A stretch of 37,126 bases of DNA, taken from Tepidanaerobacteraceae bacterium. Lineage in GTDB: Bacteria; Bacillota; Thermosediminibacteria; Thermosediminibacterales; Tepidanaerobacteraceae. A program made the position numbers and the translations under genes. Shown here one piece after another: positions 1-8,244 of the stretch; the stretch's first letter is position 1; each line of letters opens with the position of its first letter. The stretch covers positions 1 through 37,126 of the forward strand of contig JARRBK010000016.1 in the NCBI GenBank assembly GCA_029982615.1, in the 5' to 3' direction. The notes below the pieces were generated by a model that saw only the letters and a list, made by a program, of their open reading frames with translations, searched no databases and was not told the DNA's origin.

Positions 1-1014
1 ATAAAAGACGACGGTTCATCCGAGGCTTTGACAGCTGATGCTATAGTTGTGGCTACCGGTTCCTCGCCGGCAAAGATACCCATTTTTCCATATGACGGCA
101 AAAAGGTGCTTCTCAGCGATGAGGCTCTGAAACTCAAGACATTGCCCTCCAGCATGATAATAGTTGGAGCAGGCGTCATCGGCTGCGAATTCGGCATGTT
201 CTTCAACAATATGGGCACTGAAATTACCATGGTGGAAATGATGGACCACGCCCTGCCGCTAGAAGACAGAGAAATAGGGCGGGAGATGGAAAAGGTATTA
301 AAGAGGAAAAAGATAAAGCTGATGCTGAGCACAAAAATTGTTAAAGTCGAAGTAAACGACAAGGGAGTAAAAGCCATTTTTGAAAATGGCGATGGAATAG
401 AGGCAGAAATGATGCTGGTGGCCATCGGCAGGAAGGCAAACATTCAGGGCCTGGGATTGGAACAGGTAGGGGTCCGGATAGAAAATGGAAGAATTGCAGT
501 GGATGAACATATGATGACAAATATAGAGGGTATTTACGCTGTAGGTGATGTAGTCCCAGGACCGCAGTTGGCCCATCTCGCCTCCGCAGAGGCGGAATGC
601 GCGGTGGAAAACATTATGGGCAAAAAATGTACTATGGATTATTCCGCAGTGCCCAGAGGCGTTTTCACCGATCCGGAGGTGGCCGGTGTGGGGCTTACAG
701 AAGAAGAGGCTCTTTCCCGGGGCTACACCGTTAAAAAAGGGACATTTGATTTCAGGGGCCTTGGAAAAGCTCAGGCTATGGGACAGCTTGTCGGAAAGGT
801 AAAAGTGATAGCCGATGAAAAAACCGGAAAGATACTGGGAGCATCCATTCTGGGACCCCATGCTACTGACCTCATTCAGGAGTTGGTGGCAGGCATAAAG
901 TACGGCCTTACGGCAGACGAACTGGGGTCAGCCATTCATTCGCACCCCACCCTGTCCGAAGCAGTCATGGAAGCGTTAAAAGACGTAAACGGCGATGCCA
1001 TTCACAAAGTGTAA
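1..1014 (+). CDS. lpdA: dihydrolipoyl dehydrogenase (5' truncated by window)
   Basis: FAD flavoenzyme that reoxidises protein-bound dihydrolipoamide with NAD+. The frame is open from base 1, so the gene starts upstream; the FAD-binding N-terminus and redox-active cysteine pair lie outside. Visible are the NAD-binding Rossmann motif (VGAGVIGCEFG), the second FAD motif (YAVGDVVPGPQLAH) and, near the C-terminus, HSHPTLSEA, which carries the His/Glu pair of the family's catalytic site. It opens a run of same-strand carbonyl-branch genes, and gcvH lies further down the same run. By inference the pair moves lipoyl-bound intermediates for glycine cleavage or synthesis next to the Wood-Ljungdahl genes. 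The LPD family assignment is secure; the physiological partner is not. Confidence 0.93.
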   Translation: MKDDGSSEALTADAIVVATGSSPAKIPIFPYDGKKVLLSDEALKLKTLPSSMIIVGAGVIGCEFGMFFNNMGTEITMVEMMDHALPLEDREIGREMEKVLKRKKIKLMLSTKIVKVEVNDKGVKAIFENGDGIEAEMMLVAIGRKANIQGLGLEQVGVRIENGRIAVDEHMMTNIEGIYAVGDVVPGPQLAHLASAEAECAVENIMGKKCTMDYSAVPRGVFTDPEVAGVGLTEEEALSRGYTVKKGTFDFRGLGKAQAMGQLVGKVKVIADEKTGKILGASILGPHATDLIQELVAGIKYGLTADELGSAIHSHPTLSEAVMEALKDVNGDAIHKV

Positions 1015-1035
1015 AACAAATAGATTATCATTTTG

Positions 1036-1084
1036 CAGCTTATAGGCGATGCGAATGGAAACCTTCGCATTGCCTAGTGAGCTG
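1036..1084 (+). other. stem-loop between lpdA and cooC
   Basis: A 13-bp stem with one G-U pair (1043-1055 with 1064-1076) and an 8-base loop. Outer CAGCT/AGCTG arms (1036-1040 and 1080-1084) lengthen it. No T-run follows, so it looks like an mRNA processing or stability hairpin rather than a terminator. Confidence 0.55.
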
Positions 1085-1120
1085 AACGACTACAGTTCAA
1101 AACATCATGGAGGCGGTTAA

Positions 1121-1900
1121 ATGGCATATACAATAGCAGTAGCGGGCAAGGGAGGTACAGGGAAGACCACGATTGCAGGCTTTTTAGTGGACTATCTTGT
1201 AAGAAAAAAGATGACTCCAATCCTGGCAGTAGATGCCGACCCAAATTCAAATTTAAACCAGGTATTGGGAATGGAAGTTGAAACCACGCTGGGAGAAATT
1301 AGAGAAGAAATAAGCATAAACAACAGGGATGGCAAACTTCCCAGCGGGATGTCGAAAGCTGATTATATAAATTTAAAAATTCAGCAGGCCGTCATTGAAG
1401 GCCACGGTTTCGACCTAATAGTCATGGGAAGGCCCGAAGGGTTAGGGTGTTACTGCTTTGCCAACGGCCTGTTGAGGGAGGCCACCGACAGGCTGGCAGA
1501 CAGTTACAGATTTATGGTGATCGACAACGAGGCGGGCCTCGAGCATCTCAGCCGGCGCACCACAAAAAAAGTGGATTTGATGTTTGCTGTCAGCGAGTGT
1601 TCAAAGAGAGGGATTGATGCTGCGGCAAGGGTAAAAAGCCTTATAGAAGAGCTAGCTCTAGATGTAAAACAGCTTTATCTCATAATAAACAGGGTGCCGG
1701 AAGGAGGTGTTACCGAAGAAATAAGGCGCGCAGCTGAGGATTACGGCCTGAAGCTGGCGGGCACCATACCGCTGGACAGCAATATCTTTGATTACGACAA
1801 TCGCGGCATTCCCCTGGTGCAGCTTCCTCTTGATGTACCTGCTAGAAAAGCCGCCGAGAAAATTTTCGATTCTTATTTGGTGTCTATCGAGATTGTTTGA
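1121..1900 (+). CDS. cooC: CooC/AcsF-type nickel-insertion ATPase
   Basis: 259-aa MinD/ParA-class P-loop ATPase that matures nickel centres of CO dehydrogenase or acetyl-CoA synthase. The Walker A motif GKGGTGKTT lies at residues 9-17. A Cys-Tyr-Cys pair at about residues 110-112 matches the metal-binding CxC of CooC dimers, and DNEAGLEHLSRRT is the usual switch segment of the family. ATG start with GGAGG (ATGGAGGCGGTTAA) just upstream. It precedes acsD, as expected for an Acs maturation factor. Whether it serves CODH (CooC) or the ACS A-cluster (AcsF) cannot be decided from sequence alone. Confidence 0.93.
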   Translation: MAYTIAVAGKGGTGKTTIAGFLVDYLVRKKMTPILAVDADPNSNLNQVLGMEVETTLGEIREEISINNRDGKLPSGMSKADYINLKIQQAVIEGHGFDLIVMGRPEGLGCYCFANGLLREATDRLADSYRFMVIDNEAGLEHLSRRTTKKVDLMFAVSECSKRGIDAAARVKSLIEELALDVKQLYLIINRVPEGGVTEEIRRAAEDYGLKLAGTIPLDSNIFDYDNRGIPLVQLPLDVPARKAAEKIFDSYLVSIEIV

Positions 1901-1948
1901 ATTTGAGACAATCCATTGCAGCAAAAAAATTACTTAGGAGTGATCTGT

Positions 1949-2884
1949 ATGGCTTACAAAAAGCCTTCTCAAAAATTCAGCGGAAAAATACGGGAAGTGA
2001 CTGTGGGCTCCGGGCTAAAACTCGGAGGCGAATCGGTGCTCCCGTTCTATAAATTCGATGGAGACACCGGAGCAAAACCGGCCGTGGGAATGGAAATATG
2101 GGATGTTTTTCCCGAGAGCTGGCCGCAGAGCCTGAAGGATATATTCGGGCCATATGCCGACGATCCGGTAAAATGGGCTAAATTCTGCGTGGAAAAATAC
2201 AATCCGGATTTCATTTGCATTAAATTTGAAGGAGCCAACCCGGAAGGAGATGACAGATCTCCTGAAGACTGCGCCCGCATAGCCGAGAGGCTTGCCGGCG
2301 AGGTACCTGTTCCGCTGGTTATAGCGGGATGCGATTCCGATGAAAAAAATGCCAAAGTTTTTACAAAAGTAGCTGAAGCTTTGCCTGACAAAAATTATGT
2401 ATTTCTTTCAGCGATTGAAGCTAATTATAAAGAGATAGGCGCCGCCTGCGGCATGGCATACGGGAATATCGTGAGCGCCGAATCTTCAGTGGATTTAAAT
2501 CTTGCAAAACAGCTGAACATACTCATAACCCAGCTGGGGGTAAAACCGGAAAAAATGGTGATGAACCCGGGGTGCGCTGCCGTGGGGTACGGATTCGAGT
2601 ATGTAGTCACTACCATGGACAGGATAAAATTGGCAGCACTGGATCAGAATGACTCCACCCTGCAGATGCCGATAATAAGCCCGGTATCTTTTGAAACATG
2701 GAAAGCGAAAGAAGCTATAGCCACTGAGGAGGATATGCCCGAGTGGGGCGGCCAGGAAGAAAGAGGTATTGCCATGGAGGTTTCCACAGCAGCTGGAGTG
2801 CTGGCTGCGGGTTCCAATGCCGTAATTTTGAGGCATCCAAAGTCCGTGGAAGTTATCCGAAAGTTTATAGATGAACTGCTATAA
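1949..2884 (+). CDS. acsD: corrinoid iron-sulfur protein, small subunit
   Basis: 311-aa TIM-barrel subunit of the CFeSP heterodimer, which carries the methyl group from methyltetrahydrofolate to acetyl-CoA synthase. The whole length matches the AcsD/CdhD family, with the characteristic segments FICIKFEGANPEGDD and VMNPGCAAVGYGFEY. An ATG 33 bases downstream of the longest open start is chosen because TTAGGAGTG precedes it and the protein then begins MAYKKPSQKFSGKI like its relatives. Its stop overlaps the first possible acsC ATG, so the two subunits are probably translationally coupled. Confidence 0.95.
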   Translation: MAYKKPSQKFSGKIREVTVGSGLKLGGESVLPFYKFDGDTGAKPAVGMEIWDVFPESWPQSLKDIFGPYADDPVKWAKFCVEKYNPDFICIKFEGANPEGDDRSPEDCARIAERLAGEVPVPLVIAGCDSDEKNAKVFTKVAEALPDKNYVFLSAIEANYKEIGAACGMAYGNIVSAESSVDLNLAKQLNILITQLGVKPEKMVMNPGCAAVGYGFEYVVTTMDRIKLAALDQNDSTLQMPIISPVSFETWKAKEAIATEEDMPEWGGQEERGIAMEVSTAAGVLAAGSNAVILRHPKSVEVIRKFIDELL

Positions 2885-2901
2885 TGATGGGAGAGATGAA
2901 C

Positions 2902-4263
2902 ATGGCTTTGAATGGTATGGAAATATATAAAATGCTTCCTAAGAAGAATTGTAAGGAATGCGGGTTTCCCACCTGCCTCGCCTTCGCCATGAAGCTGGCT
3001 CAGGGTGGGACCCAGGCGGAAAAGTGCCCATACATGTCCGATGAGGCGAAGGGAAAGTTGGCGGAGGCCACCGCCCCCCCGATGAGAACAGTGACCTTCG
3101 GTGCCGGGGAAAGGACATATTCCCTGGGAGGGGAAACTGTACTTTTCAGGCACGAAAAGACTTTTGTGAACAGGCCAAGGTTTGCTGTGATGTTCGACGA
3201 TGCAGAAAATGCTGATGAGGTGGCAAAAAAGATAAACCATATAAACTCAGTGAATTATACCCGCATCAGCGAGGAAATGTATGTGGAAATAGCGGCATTC
3301 AGGTGTTCGTCGCAGGATAAGCAGAAATTTATTTCGCTAATTAAAAAAGTAACTTCTGAGTGCAAAAAAGTGGTGCCCATGATAATTTCCGAAGATCCGG
3401 ATATAGCTTCGGCAGCTGCGGAAGAATTTGCTGCCCTGGGGCCAATAATTTACGGTGCAAATGAACAAAACTGCGAAGCCATGGTAGGCATAGCAAAGAA
3501 GCACAATCTTCTGCTAGGAGTAAAAGCCGAAAATCAGGCAAAGCTTTATGACACAGTCCAGAAGATACAGAATATGGGTTACAAGGAACTCCTCCTGGAC
3601 GCCGGCGGCAGGAGTCTGAAAAACGCCTTTGATGACGCTGTCAATATAAGGCGTACGGCGCTTCTTTCAAAAGACAGGACTTTCGGCTATCCGACTGTGA
3701 CATTTGTGTGCGACATGGCGCAAGATAAAATGATGGAAGTCGCTATGGCAACGCTGTTTGTGGAAAAATATGCGTCAATTATAGTATTGAGCGATATGGA
3801 TTACTCAATGGCTCTGCCCCTCTTTGCCCTGAGACAGAATATTTATACTGATCCACAGAGGCCTATGAGGATTGAACAGGGCATTTACAAGATAGGTCAG
3901 GCGGATGAAAGCTCGCCTCTCCTGGTTACTGTCGATTTTGCCCTTACCTATTTCATAGTTTCCGGAGAAGTGGAGAGGTCCAAAGTGCCGTCGTGGATAC
4001 TGATACCCGATGCGGGAGGGTATTCGGTGCTGACTGCCTGGGCGTCAGGTAAACTTAATGCAAAATCCATCGCAAAAGCGATAAAGGATTTTGAAGTGGA
4101 AGGCAAGCTCAAAACCCGAGAACTCATCATACCCGGGAAAGTGGCGGTGTTGAAATCCGATATAGAAGACGAGCTGCCGGGTTGGAAGGTAATAGTGGGA
4201 ACCCGCGAAGCCGCTTCTCTGCCGGCATTTTTAAAGGATTACCGCCAGAAAAGCGCATCATAA
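2902..4263 (+). CDS. acsC: corrinoid iron-sulfur protein, large subunit
   Basis: 453-aa large subunit that binds the cobamide and a [4Fe-4S] cluster. The N-terminal cluster ligands are visible as Cys17, Cys20, Cys25 and Cys42 (NCKECGFPTC, then EKCPY), the same spacing as the Moorella protein. A TIM-barrel region follows, then the C-terminal corrinoid-binding domain (PDAGGYSVLTAWASGK). ATGs also exist at 2884 and 2887, but GGGAGA at 2889-2894 is correctly spaced for ATG 2902, giving MALNGMEIYKMLP. It receives the methyl group from AcsE and is reactivated by AcsV further downstream. Confidence 0.95.
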   Translation: MALNGMEIYKMLPKKNCKECGFPTCLAFAMKLAQGGTQAEKCPYMSDEAKGKLAEATAPPMRTVTFGAGERTYSLGGETVLFRHEKTFVNRPRFAVMFDDAENADEVAKKINHINSVNYTRISEEMYVEIAAFRCSSQDKQKFISLIKKVTSECKKVVPMIISEDPDIASAAAEEFAALGPIIYGANEQNCEAMVGIAKKHNLLLGVKAENQAKLYDTVQKIQNMGYKELLLDAGGRSLKNAFDDAVNIRRTALLSKDRTFGYPTVTFVCDMAQDKMMEVAMATLFVEKYASIIVLSDMDYSMALPLFALRQNIYTDPQRPMRIEQGIYKIGQADESSPLLVTVDFALTYFIVSGEVERSKVPSWILIPDAGGYSVLTAWASGKLNAKSIAKAIKDFEVEGKLKTRELIIPGKVAVLKSDIEDELPGWKVIVGTREAASLPAFLKDYRQKSAS

Positions 4264-4290
4264 AAATACGCATGTCAGGAGGATAAATGT

Positions 4291-5076
4291 ATGGCGAGAT
4301 TTATTACAATCGGAGAACGTATTCATGTAATATCCCCTGTAATAAGAAAAGCACTTCAGGAAAGGGACCCGAAGCCCATCATTGAAAGGGCGAGGGAACA
4401 GGTGGAAGCGGGAGCCAATTATCTGGATGTGAACATAGGGCCTGCGGACAGAGATGGCGAAGAATTGATGCCGTGGGTGGTGAAACTCCTTCAGCAGGAG
4501 TTTCCCAACACCCCTCTTTGCCTTGATACCGCCAATACTAAAGCTCTGGAGGCAGGAATAAAAGTTTACGACCGTAAGGCCGGAAAGCCCATTATAAATT
4601 CAGCCGATGCCGGTTCCAGAATAGGTATGATAGATCTGGCGGCAGAATATGATGCCATGGTCATAGGCCTCTGCGCAAAAGAGGGAATACCCAGAGACAA
4701 TGATGAAAGAATCCAATACTGCACAGAAATCCTGGACAGGGCGATGGCAGCCGGGCTTGATCCCGAGAATATCTTGTTTGACCCGCTTTTTGTGGTGGTA
4801 AAAGGAATGCAGGATAAACAGCAGGAGGTTCTGGAGGCACTGCGCCAGATTACCGAAATGGGATTCAAGACCACCGGAGGTCTTAGCAACGTCTCTAATG
4901 GCTGCCCAAAAGAGTTGAGAGGGCTCATTGAAGCTACTTTCTGCGCCATGGCCATCCAGTGCGGCCTTACCTCAGCTATTGTAAACCCGTTAAACAAGAT
5001 GCTCATGGACATTATCAAGACTGCGGATGTGATAAAAGGCAGAAACCTGTACTGCGATTCCTACCTGGAGTTGTAA
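4291..5076 (+). CDS. acsE: methyltetrahydrofolate:corrinoid methyltransferase
   Basis: 261-aa pterin-binding TIM barrel (MeTr) that transfers the N5-methyl of methyl-THF to the Co(I) of the corrinoid protein. Family segments include the N-terminal IGERIHVISP, YLDVNIGPADRDG (Asp/Asn pterin site), LCLDTANTKALEAG and TTGGLSNVSNGCP. Length is normal for the family. Start ATG 4291 follows AGGAGG at 4278-4283; an out-of-frame ATG four bases earlier is ignored. The foldback repeat begins within a few bases of its stop codon. Confidence 0.96.
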   Translation: MARFITIGERIHVISPVIRKALQERDPKPIIERAREQVEAGANYLDVNIGPADRDGEELMPWVVKLLQQEFPNTPLCLDTANTKALEAGIKVYDRKAGKPIINSADAGSRIGMIDLAAEYDAMVIGLCAKEGIPRDNDERIQYCTEILDRAMAAGLDPENILFDPLFVVVKGMQDKQQEVLEALRQITEMGFKTTGGLSNVSNGCPKELRGLIEATFCAMAIQCGLTSAIVNPLNKMLMDIIKTADVIKGRNLYCDSYLEL

Positions 5077-5080
5077 TTTG

Positions 5081-5331
5081 ATTTTGGTGAAGAAACTAAA
5101 ATTCGCTGCCGGAGATGGCCCGGCACCTCCGCTCATCCTGCCGCTCTAGAGTTTAGTCCTGCGCTTCGTGGAGGTTCGCCGGCAATTCGGCATCCTGCCT
5201 CAGGTGCCGGCCAGCGGGCATCCGTGCCCGCTGCCTCCACTCCGCTTGTTCTAAACTCAAGAGCGGCGACGGCTTCGCTAAACGGTGCTTTTGGCCATCT
5301 CCGGCAGCGGACTTATTTTCTACACCAATAT
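5081..5331 (+). repeat. structured foldback repeat, copy A
   Basis: Fills the acsE-acsB gap. Its ends are inverted repeats: TTGGTG...CGCTGCCGGAGATGGCC at 5084-5120 pairs with 5293-5328, including a 17-bp perfect stem (5104-5120 with 5293-5309). Inside are a second helix (5143-5156 with 5251-5264, one mismatch), GTGGAGG/CCTCCAC (5168-5174 and 5234-5240 region), and a GCGGGCA-TCCG-TGCCCGC hairpin. A second copy in the same orientation lies at 10186-10411. No reading frame with a ribosome site is visible. Could be a MITE-like element or an operon-embedded RNA. Confidence 0.8.
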
Positions 5332-5357
5332 TATATTTGAAAAAGGAGGAGCATATC

Positions 5358-7481
5358 ATGAGCTTATTTGATATTATTTTCACGGGGTCTGAGCAGGCTC
5401 TGGCTGCCTGCAAGTCAGTTGTGGAAAAAACGGTGTCGGAGCTGGGGGAAAATGAAAAAGTGGCTTTTCCCGGCACCGCTTACAGCCTGCCCACCATATA
5501 CGCAGCTACGGGCAATAAAATCAACACTCTTGCTGATTTGAAGGGTGTCATACCGGTGATCGAGAGCCTCATAGTCAGGGAGCAAAACCTGGAAAAAGCT
5601 CTCAATGCTGGCCTTGCCACTGCTGTGGCAGCAGAAGTAATAGAGGCTTGCAAGTATGCGGGTGGTAAAACCCCCTATGCTGAACCATGCGTAGGATTTG
5701 TTCCTGATACAGTCATTCGTTCCCTCGGAGTTCCCCTGGTGACCGGAGACATCCCGGGAGTGGCGGTAGTGATAGGCGAAGCTCCGTCCGATGAAGAGGC
5801 AGCTAAAGTAATAAAGGGTTATCAGACAAAAGGCCTTTTGGTGTTCCTGGTGGGGAAAATCATTGACCAGGCTATTAATGCCAAAGTAAAAATGGGTTTG
5901 GAGCTTCGGGTGATACCGCTAGGATATGATGTAACCTCAGTCATACATGTGGTGACTGTAGCTATAAGGGCAGCCCTAATCTTCGGCAATATTCAGCCGG
6001 GCAACCTCGGTGAGCTTCTCAAATACACGAAAGAAAGAGTACCTGCTTTTGTCAATGCCTTAGGCCCCCTGAGCGAACTTGTGGTGTCCGCTGGAGCCGG
6101 AGCCATAGCTCTGGGATTCCCTGTAATAACTGACCAGGATGTACAGGAAGTGCCTGAAAACCTCATAGTCCAAAAGGATTACGACAAAATCGTGGCTACA
6201 TCCCTAGAAGCCCGTGGAATAAAAATAAAAATTACTGAACTTCCCATTCCCGTAGGTTTTGCAGCGGCTTTTGAGGGCGAGAGGGTTAGAAAAGAAGACA
6301 TGTTCGCCGAATTCGGAGGAGGCAGAACTGTCGCCTGGGAATTGGTAAAGATGAGGGAGATGTCTGAAGTAGAGGACCATAAGATAGAAGTAATCGGGCC
6401 GGATTTAGACACTCTTGAGCCCAATGGAGGCAAACTTCCGCTGGCACTGCTGGTGGAAGTGGCAGGCAGGAATATGCAGCAGGATTTTGAACCTGTCATG
6501 GAAAGAAGAATACACTATTTTGCCAATTATACTGAAGGTGTAATGCATCTGGGCCAGAGGGATATCGTATGGCTGAGGATAAGCAAATCCACCTATGAAG
6601 CAGGTTTCAGATTGAAACATATCGGAGAAGTTCTATACGCCAAGATGCTGGATGAATTCGGCAGCATAGTGGATAAAGTGCAGGTGACCATAATTACCGA
6701 TAAGGAAAGGGTGGAGAAACTTCTGGATGAAATAGCAAAGCCGAGGTATGAAGCCAGGGATGCCAGGCTGGCAGGGCTTACCGACGAGAGCGTAGACACT
6801 TTCTACTCATGCCTGCTGTGTCAGTCTTTTGCGCCTGCCCATGTGTGCATCGTAACACCGGAAAGATTGGGCCTCTGTGGAGCGGTGAGCTGGTTGGATG
6901 CCAAAGCCACAAAGGAACTCAATCCTGCTGGGCCGTGCCAGCCTATAGAAAAGGGCACATGCACAGACGAAGTAAAAGGCAACTGGCCTGCGGTGGATAA
7001 GGCGGTCTCAGAGCTTTCTCACGGAGCCGTCAACAAGGTGAATATTTATACCATAATGGAAGACCCCATGACCTCATGTGGCTGTTTTGAATGCATCTGT
7101 GGCATTATGCCCGAAGCCAACGGAGTTATAATAGTCAACAGAGAGTACGCTGGAATGACCCCCCTTGGCATGACTTTCGGAGAGCTGGCATCCACCACGG
7201 GAGGTGGAGTGCAGACGCCTGGATTCATGGGCCACGGCCGGCAGTTCATCACCAGCAAGAAATTCCTGTATGCTGACGGCGGACTGGCCAGAGTTGTATG
7301 GATGCCCAAAGAGTTGAAAGAAGCCCTGAAGGATAAACTGGAGCAGAGAGCCAAAGAAATAGGCATAGATAATTTCTACGACATGATAGCCGATGAGACT
7401 GTGGGAACGGATCCGGATACTGTGGTGGAATTTCTCACGAAAGTCGGCCATCCTGCCCTAACCATGGATCCGATGCTATAA
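5358..7481 (+). CDS. acsB: CO-methylating acetyl-CoA synthase (ACS catalytic subunit)
   Basis: 707-aa nickel enzyme that joins methyl (from CFeSP), CO and CoA into acetyl-CoA. All A-cluster ligands are present: Cys485, Cys488, Cys497 and Cys507 for the [4Fe-4S] cluster, and the Cys574-Gly575-Cys576 motif that holds the proximal and distal nickel. Each sits 21 residues before its Moorella equivalent. The long N-terminal domain of bacterial ACS, used to contact CODH, is retained. ATG 5358 is chosen over an upstream TTG because AAGGAGG sits at 5343-5349. acsA is not adjacent: acsE precedes it and gcvH follows. Confidence 0.97.
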   Translation: MSLFDIIFTGSEQALAACKSVVEKTVSELGENEKVAFPGTAYSLPTIYAATGNKINTLADLKGVIPVIESLIVREQNLEKALNAGLATAVAAEVIEACKYAGGKTPYAEPCVGFVPDTVIRSLGVPLVTGDIPGVAVVIGEAPSDEEAAKVIKGYQTKGLLVFLVGKIIDQAINAKVKMGLELRVIPLGYDVTSVIHVVTVAIRAALIFGNIQPGNLGELLKYTKERVPAFVNALGPLSELVVSAGAGAIALGFPVITDQDVQEVPENLIVQKDYDKIVATSLEARGIKIKITELPIPVGFAAAFEGERVRKEDMFAEFGGGRTVAWELVKMREMSEVEDHKIEVIGPDLDTLEPNGGKLPLALLVEVAGRNMQQDFEPVMERRIHYFANYTEGVMHLGQRDIVWLRISKSTYEAGFRLKHIGEVLYAKMLDEFGSIVDKVQVTIITDKERVEKLLDEIAKPRYEARDARLAGLTDESVDTFYSCLLCQSFAPAHVCIVTPERLGLCGAVSWLDAKATKELNPAGPCQPIEKGTCTDEVKGNWPAVDKAVSELSHGAVNKVNIYTIMEDPMTSCGCFECICGIMPEANGVIIVNREYAGMTPLGMTFGELASTTGGGVQTPGFMGHGRQFITSKKFLYADGGLARVVWMPKELKEALKDKLEQRAKEIGIDNFYDMIADETVGTDPDTVVEFLTKVGHPALTMDPML

Positions 7482-7493
7482 AAAATGTAATTA

Positions 7494-7777
7494 TTCAGCA
7501 GCTACTTGCGATGGTGCAAGTGGTTTTTAGCCAAGCGACTTGTGCAGCGCCGGTAACAGCACCCGGCGCAGTGAGGGTAACCGGTCTGCGGCACGAAACC
7601 TAGCGGCAGATAAAAGTAACATATATATCAAAACTAGCTTTGCAAATAAATATAGCTTATATGGCAGGAGGTTTCATGCCGCATTTGCAGTGCCGCAAGT
7701 TCGGTCCGAACAAGCCGCGGTGCTGTCGGTGCGAACTTGGAGCGAGCAAAAAACCATTGCACCAGTGAATGTTGCTG
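7494..7777 (+). repeat. large imperfect palindrome before gcvH
   Basis: The acsB-gcvH gap (329 bases) is mostly one long imperfect inverted repeat. The outer arms are 7496-7528 and 7748-7777 (sharing CAGCA, TGGTGCAA and TGGTTTTT), and the inner arms are 7587-7601 and 7669-7683 (14 of 15 pairs). Local hairpins are GCGCCGG/CCGGCGC (7547-7553 with 7563-7569) and CAAGTTCG/CGAACTTG (7696-7703 with 7732-7739). It is unrelated in sequence to the repeat at 5081. I recognise no known riboswitch in it. Confidence 0.65.
7676..7768 (+). CDS. possible 30-aa Cys-rich small ORF
   Basis: An ATG at 7676 sits five bases after a good ribosome site (CAGGAGG, 7665-7671) and opens 30 codons to TGA at 7766. The peptide is basic and has four cysteines, at positions 6, 16, 17 and 20 (PRCCRCELG), which could bind metal. 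The start codon and part of the ribosome site lie inside the inner stem of the surrounding palindrome, so translation could be structure-gated. I recognise no family, and the frame may be accidental because the palindrome constrains the sequence. Confidence 0.3.
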   Translation: MPHLQCRKFGPNKPRCCRCELGASKKPLHQ

Positions 7778-7810
7778 GTTATTTATAAAAAAATAATAGG
7801 AGGGGATAGC

Positions 7811-8185
7811 ATGGAATTTCCATCTAACATCAAATATCATGCCGAGCACACCTGGGCAAGGGTAGAAGGTGATGTGGCCATCATTGGCATTACCGACCAC
7901 GCCCAGGACCAGCTGGGAGAAATCCTTTATGTGGATTTGCCGGATACAGGGAAAAAGGTTAAGCAAGGTGAAGTCTTCGGCAGCATCGAGTCCGCCAAAG
8001 TGGCGTCGGATTTATATGCACCTGTAAGCGGCGAAGTCATTGAGGTTAACGGCGAACTGGAGGATAGCCCCGAGTTGGTGAACGAATCTCCTTATGAAAA
8101 AGGCTGGATGATTAAGGTAAAGATTGCAGATCCCGACGAACTTAACAATTTGATGGATAGTACCGCGTACGAAAAGAGTTTATAA
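7811..8185 (+). CDS. gcvH: glycine cleavage system H protein
   Basis: 124-aa lipoyl carrier that shuttles the aminomethyl group between the P, T and L proteins. Lys63, in GSIESAKVASDLYAP, is the expected lipoylation site. The barrel-sandwich fold covers the whole protein and length is normal. Start ATG 7811 follows AGGAGGGGAT; a longer frame starting at 7769 lacks a ribosome site. No gcvP or gcvT is present in the window, so its role here is inferred to be glycine synthase/cleavage linked to one-carbon flow, together with lpdA at the window's start. Confidence 0.95.
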   Translation: MEFPSNIKYHAEHTWARVEGDVAIIGITDHAQDQLGEILYVDLPDTGKKVKQGEVFGSIESAKVASDLYAPVSGEVIEVNGELEDSPELVNESPYEKGWMIKVKIADPDELNNLMDSTAYEKSL

Positions 8186-8191
8186 TTTCGC

Positions 8192-8217
8192 ACAAGCCAC
8201 TTGAAAAAGTGGCTTGT
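8192..8217 (+). terminator. hairpin between gcvH and acsV
   Basis: A perfect 10-bp stem ACAAGCCACT/AGTGGCTTGT with loop TGAAAA, followed by AAATTTATTTT. The T-run is broken, so it is probably a leaky terminator or 3'-stabilising hairpin that lowers acsV expression relative to gcvH. Confidence 0.5.
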
Positions 8218-8244
8218 AAAATTTATTTTAAGGGTGGAATATAT

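Noticed and set aside
5153-5476. 107-codon - strand frame through repeat A and the acsB start.
   Set aside because: It exists because the repeat is GC-rich and lacks stops; it has no ribosome site and overlaps a certain gene.
7501-7620. Possible cobalamin or tetrahydrofolate riboswitch before gcvH.
   Set aside because: The G/C-rich hairpins invite the idea, given corrinoid and folate genes nearby, but no consensus box of either class can be matched.
7540-7788. 82-codon + strand frame before gcvH.
   Set aside because: No ribosome site at its start and no family resemblance; the shorter frame from 7676 in another phase has a better start.
8209-8244. Upstream extension of acsV to 8209.
   Set aside because: The extra codons lie in the hairpin after gcvH and lack a ribosome site; ATG 8245 has one.
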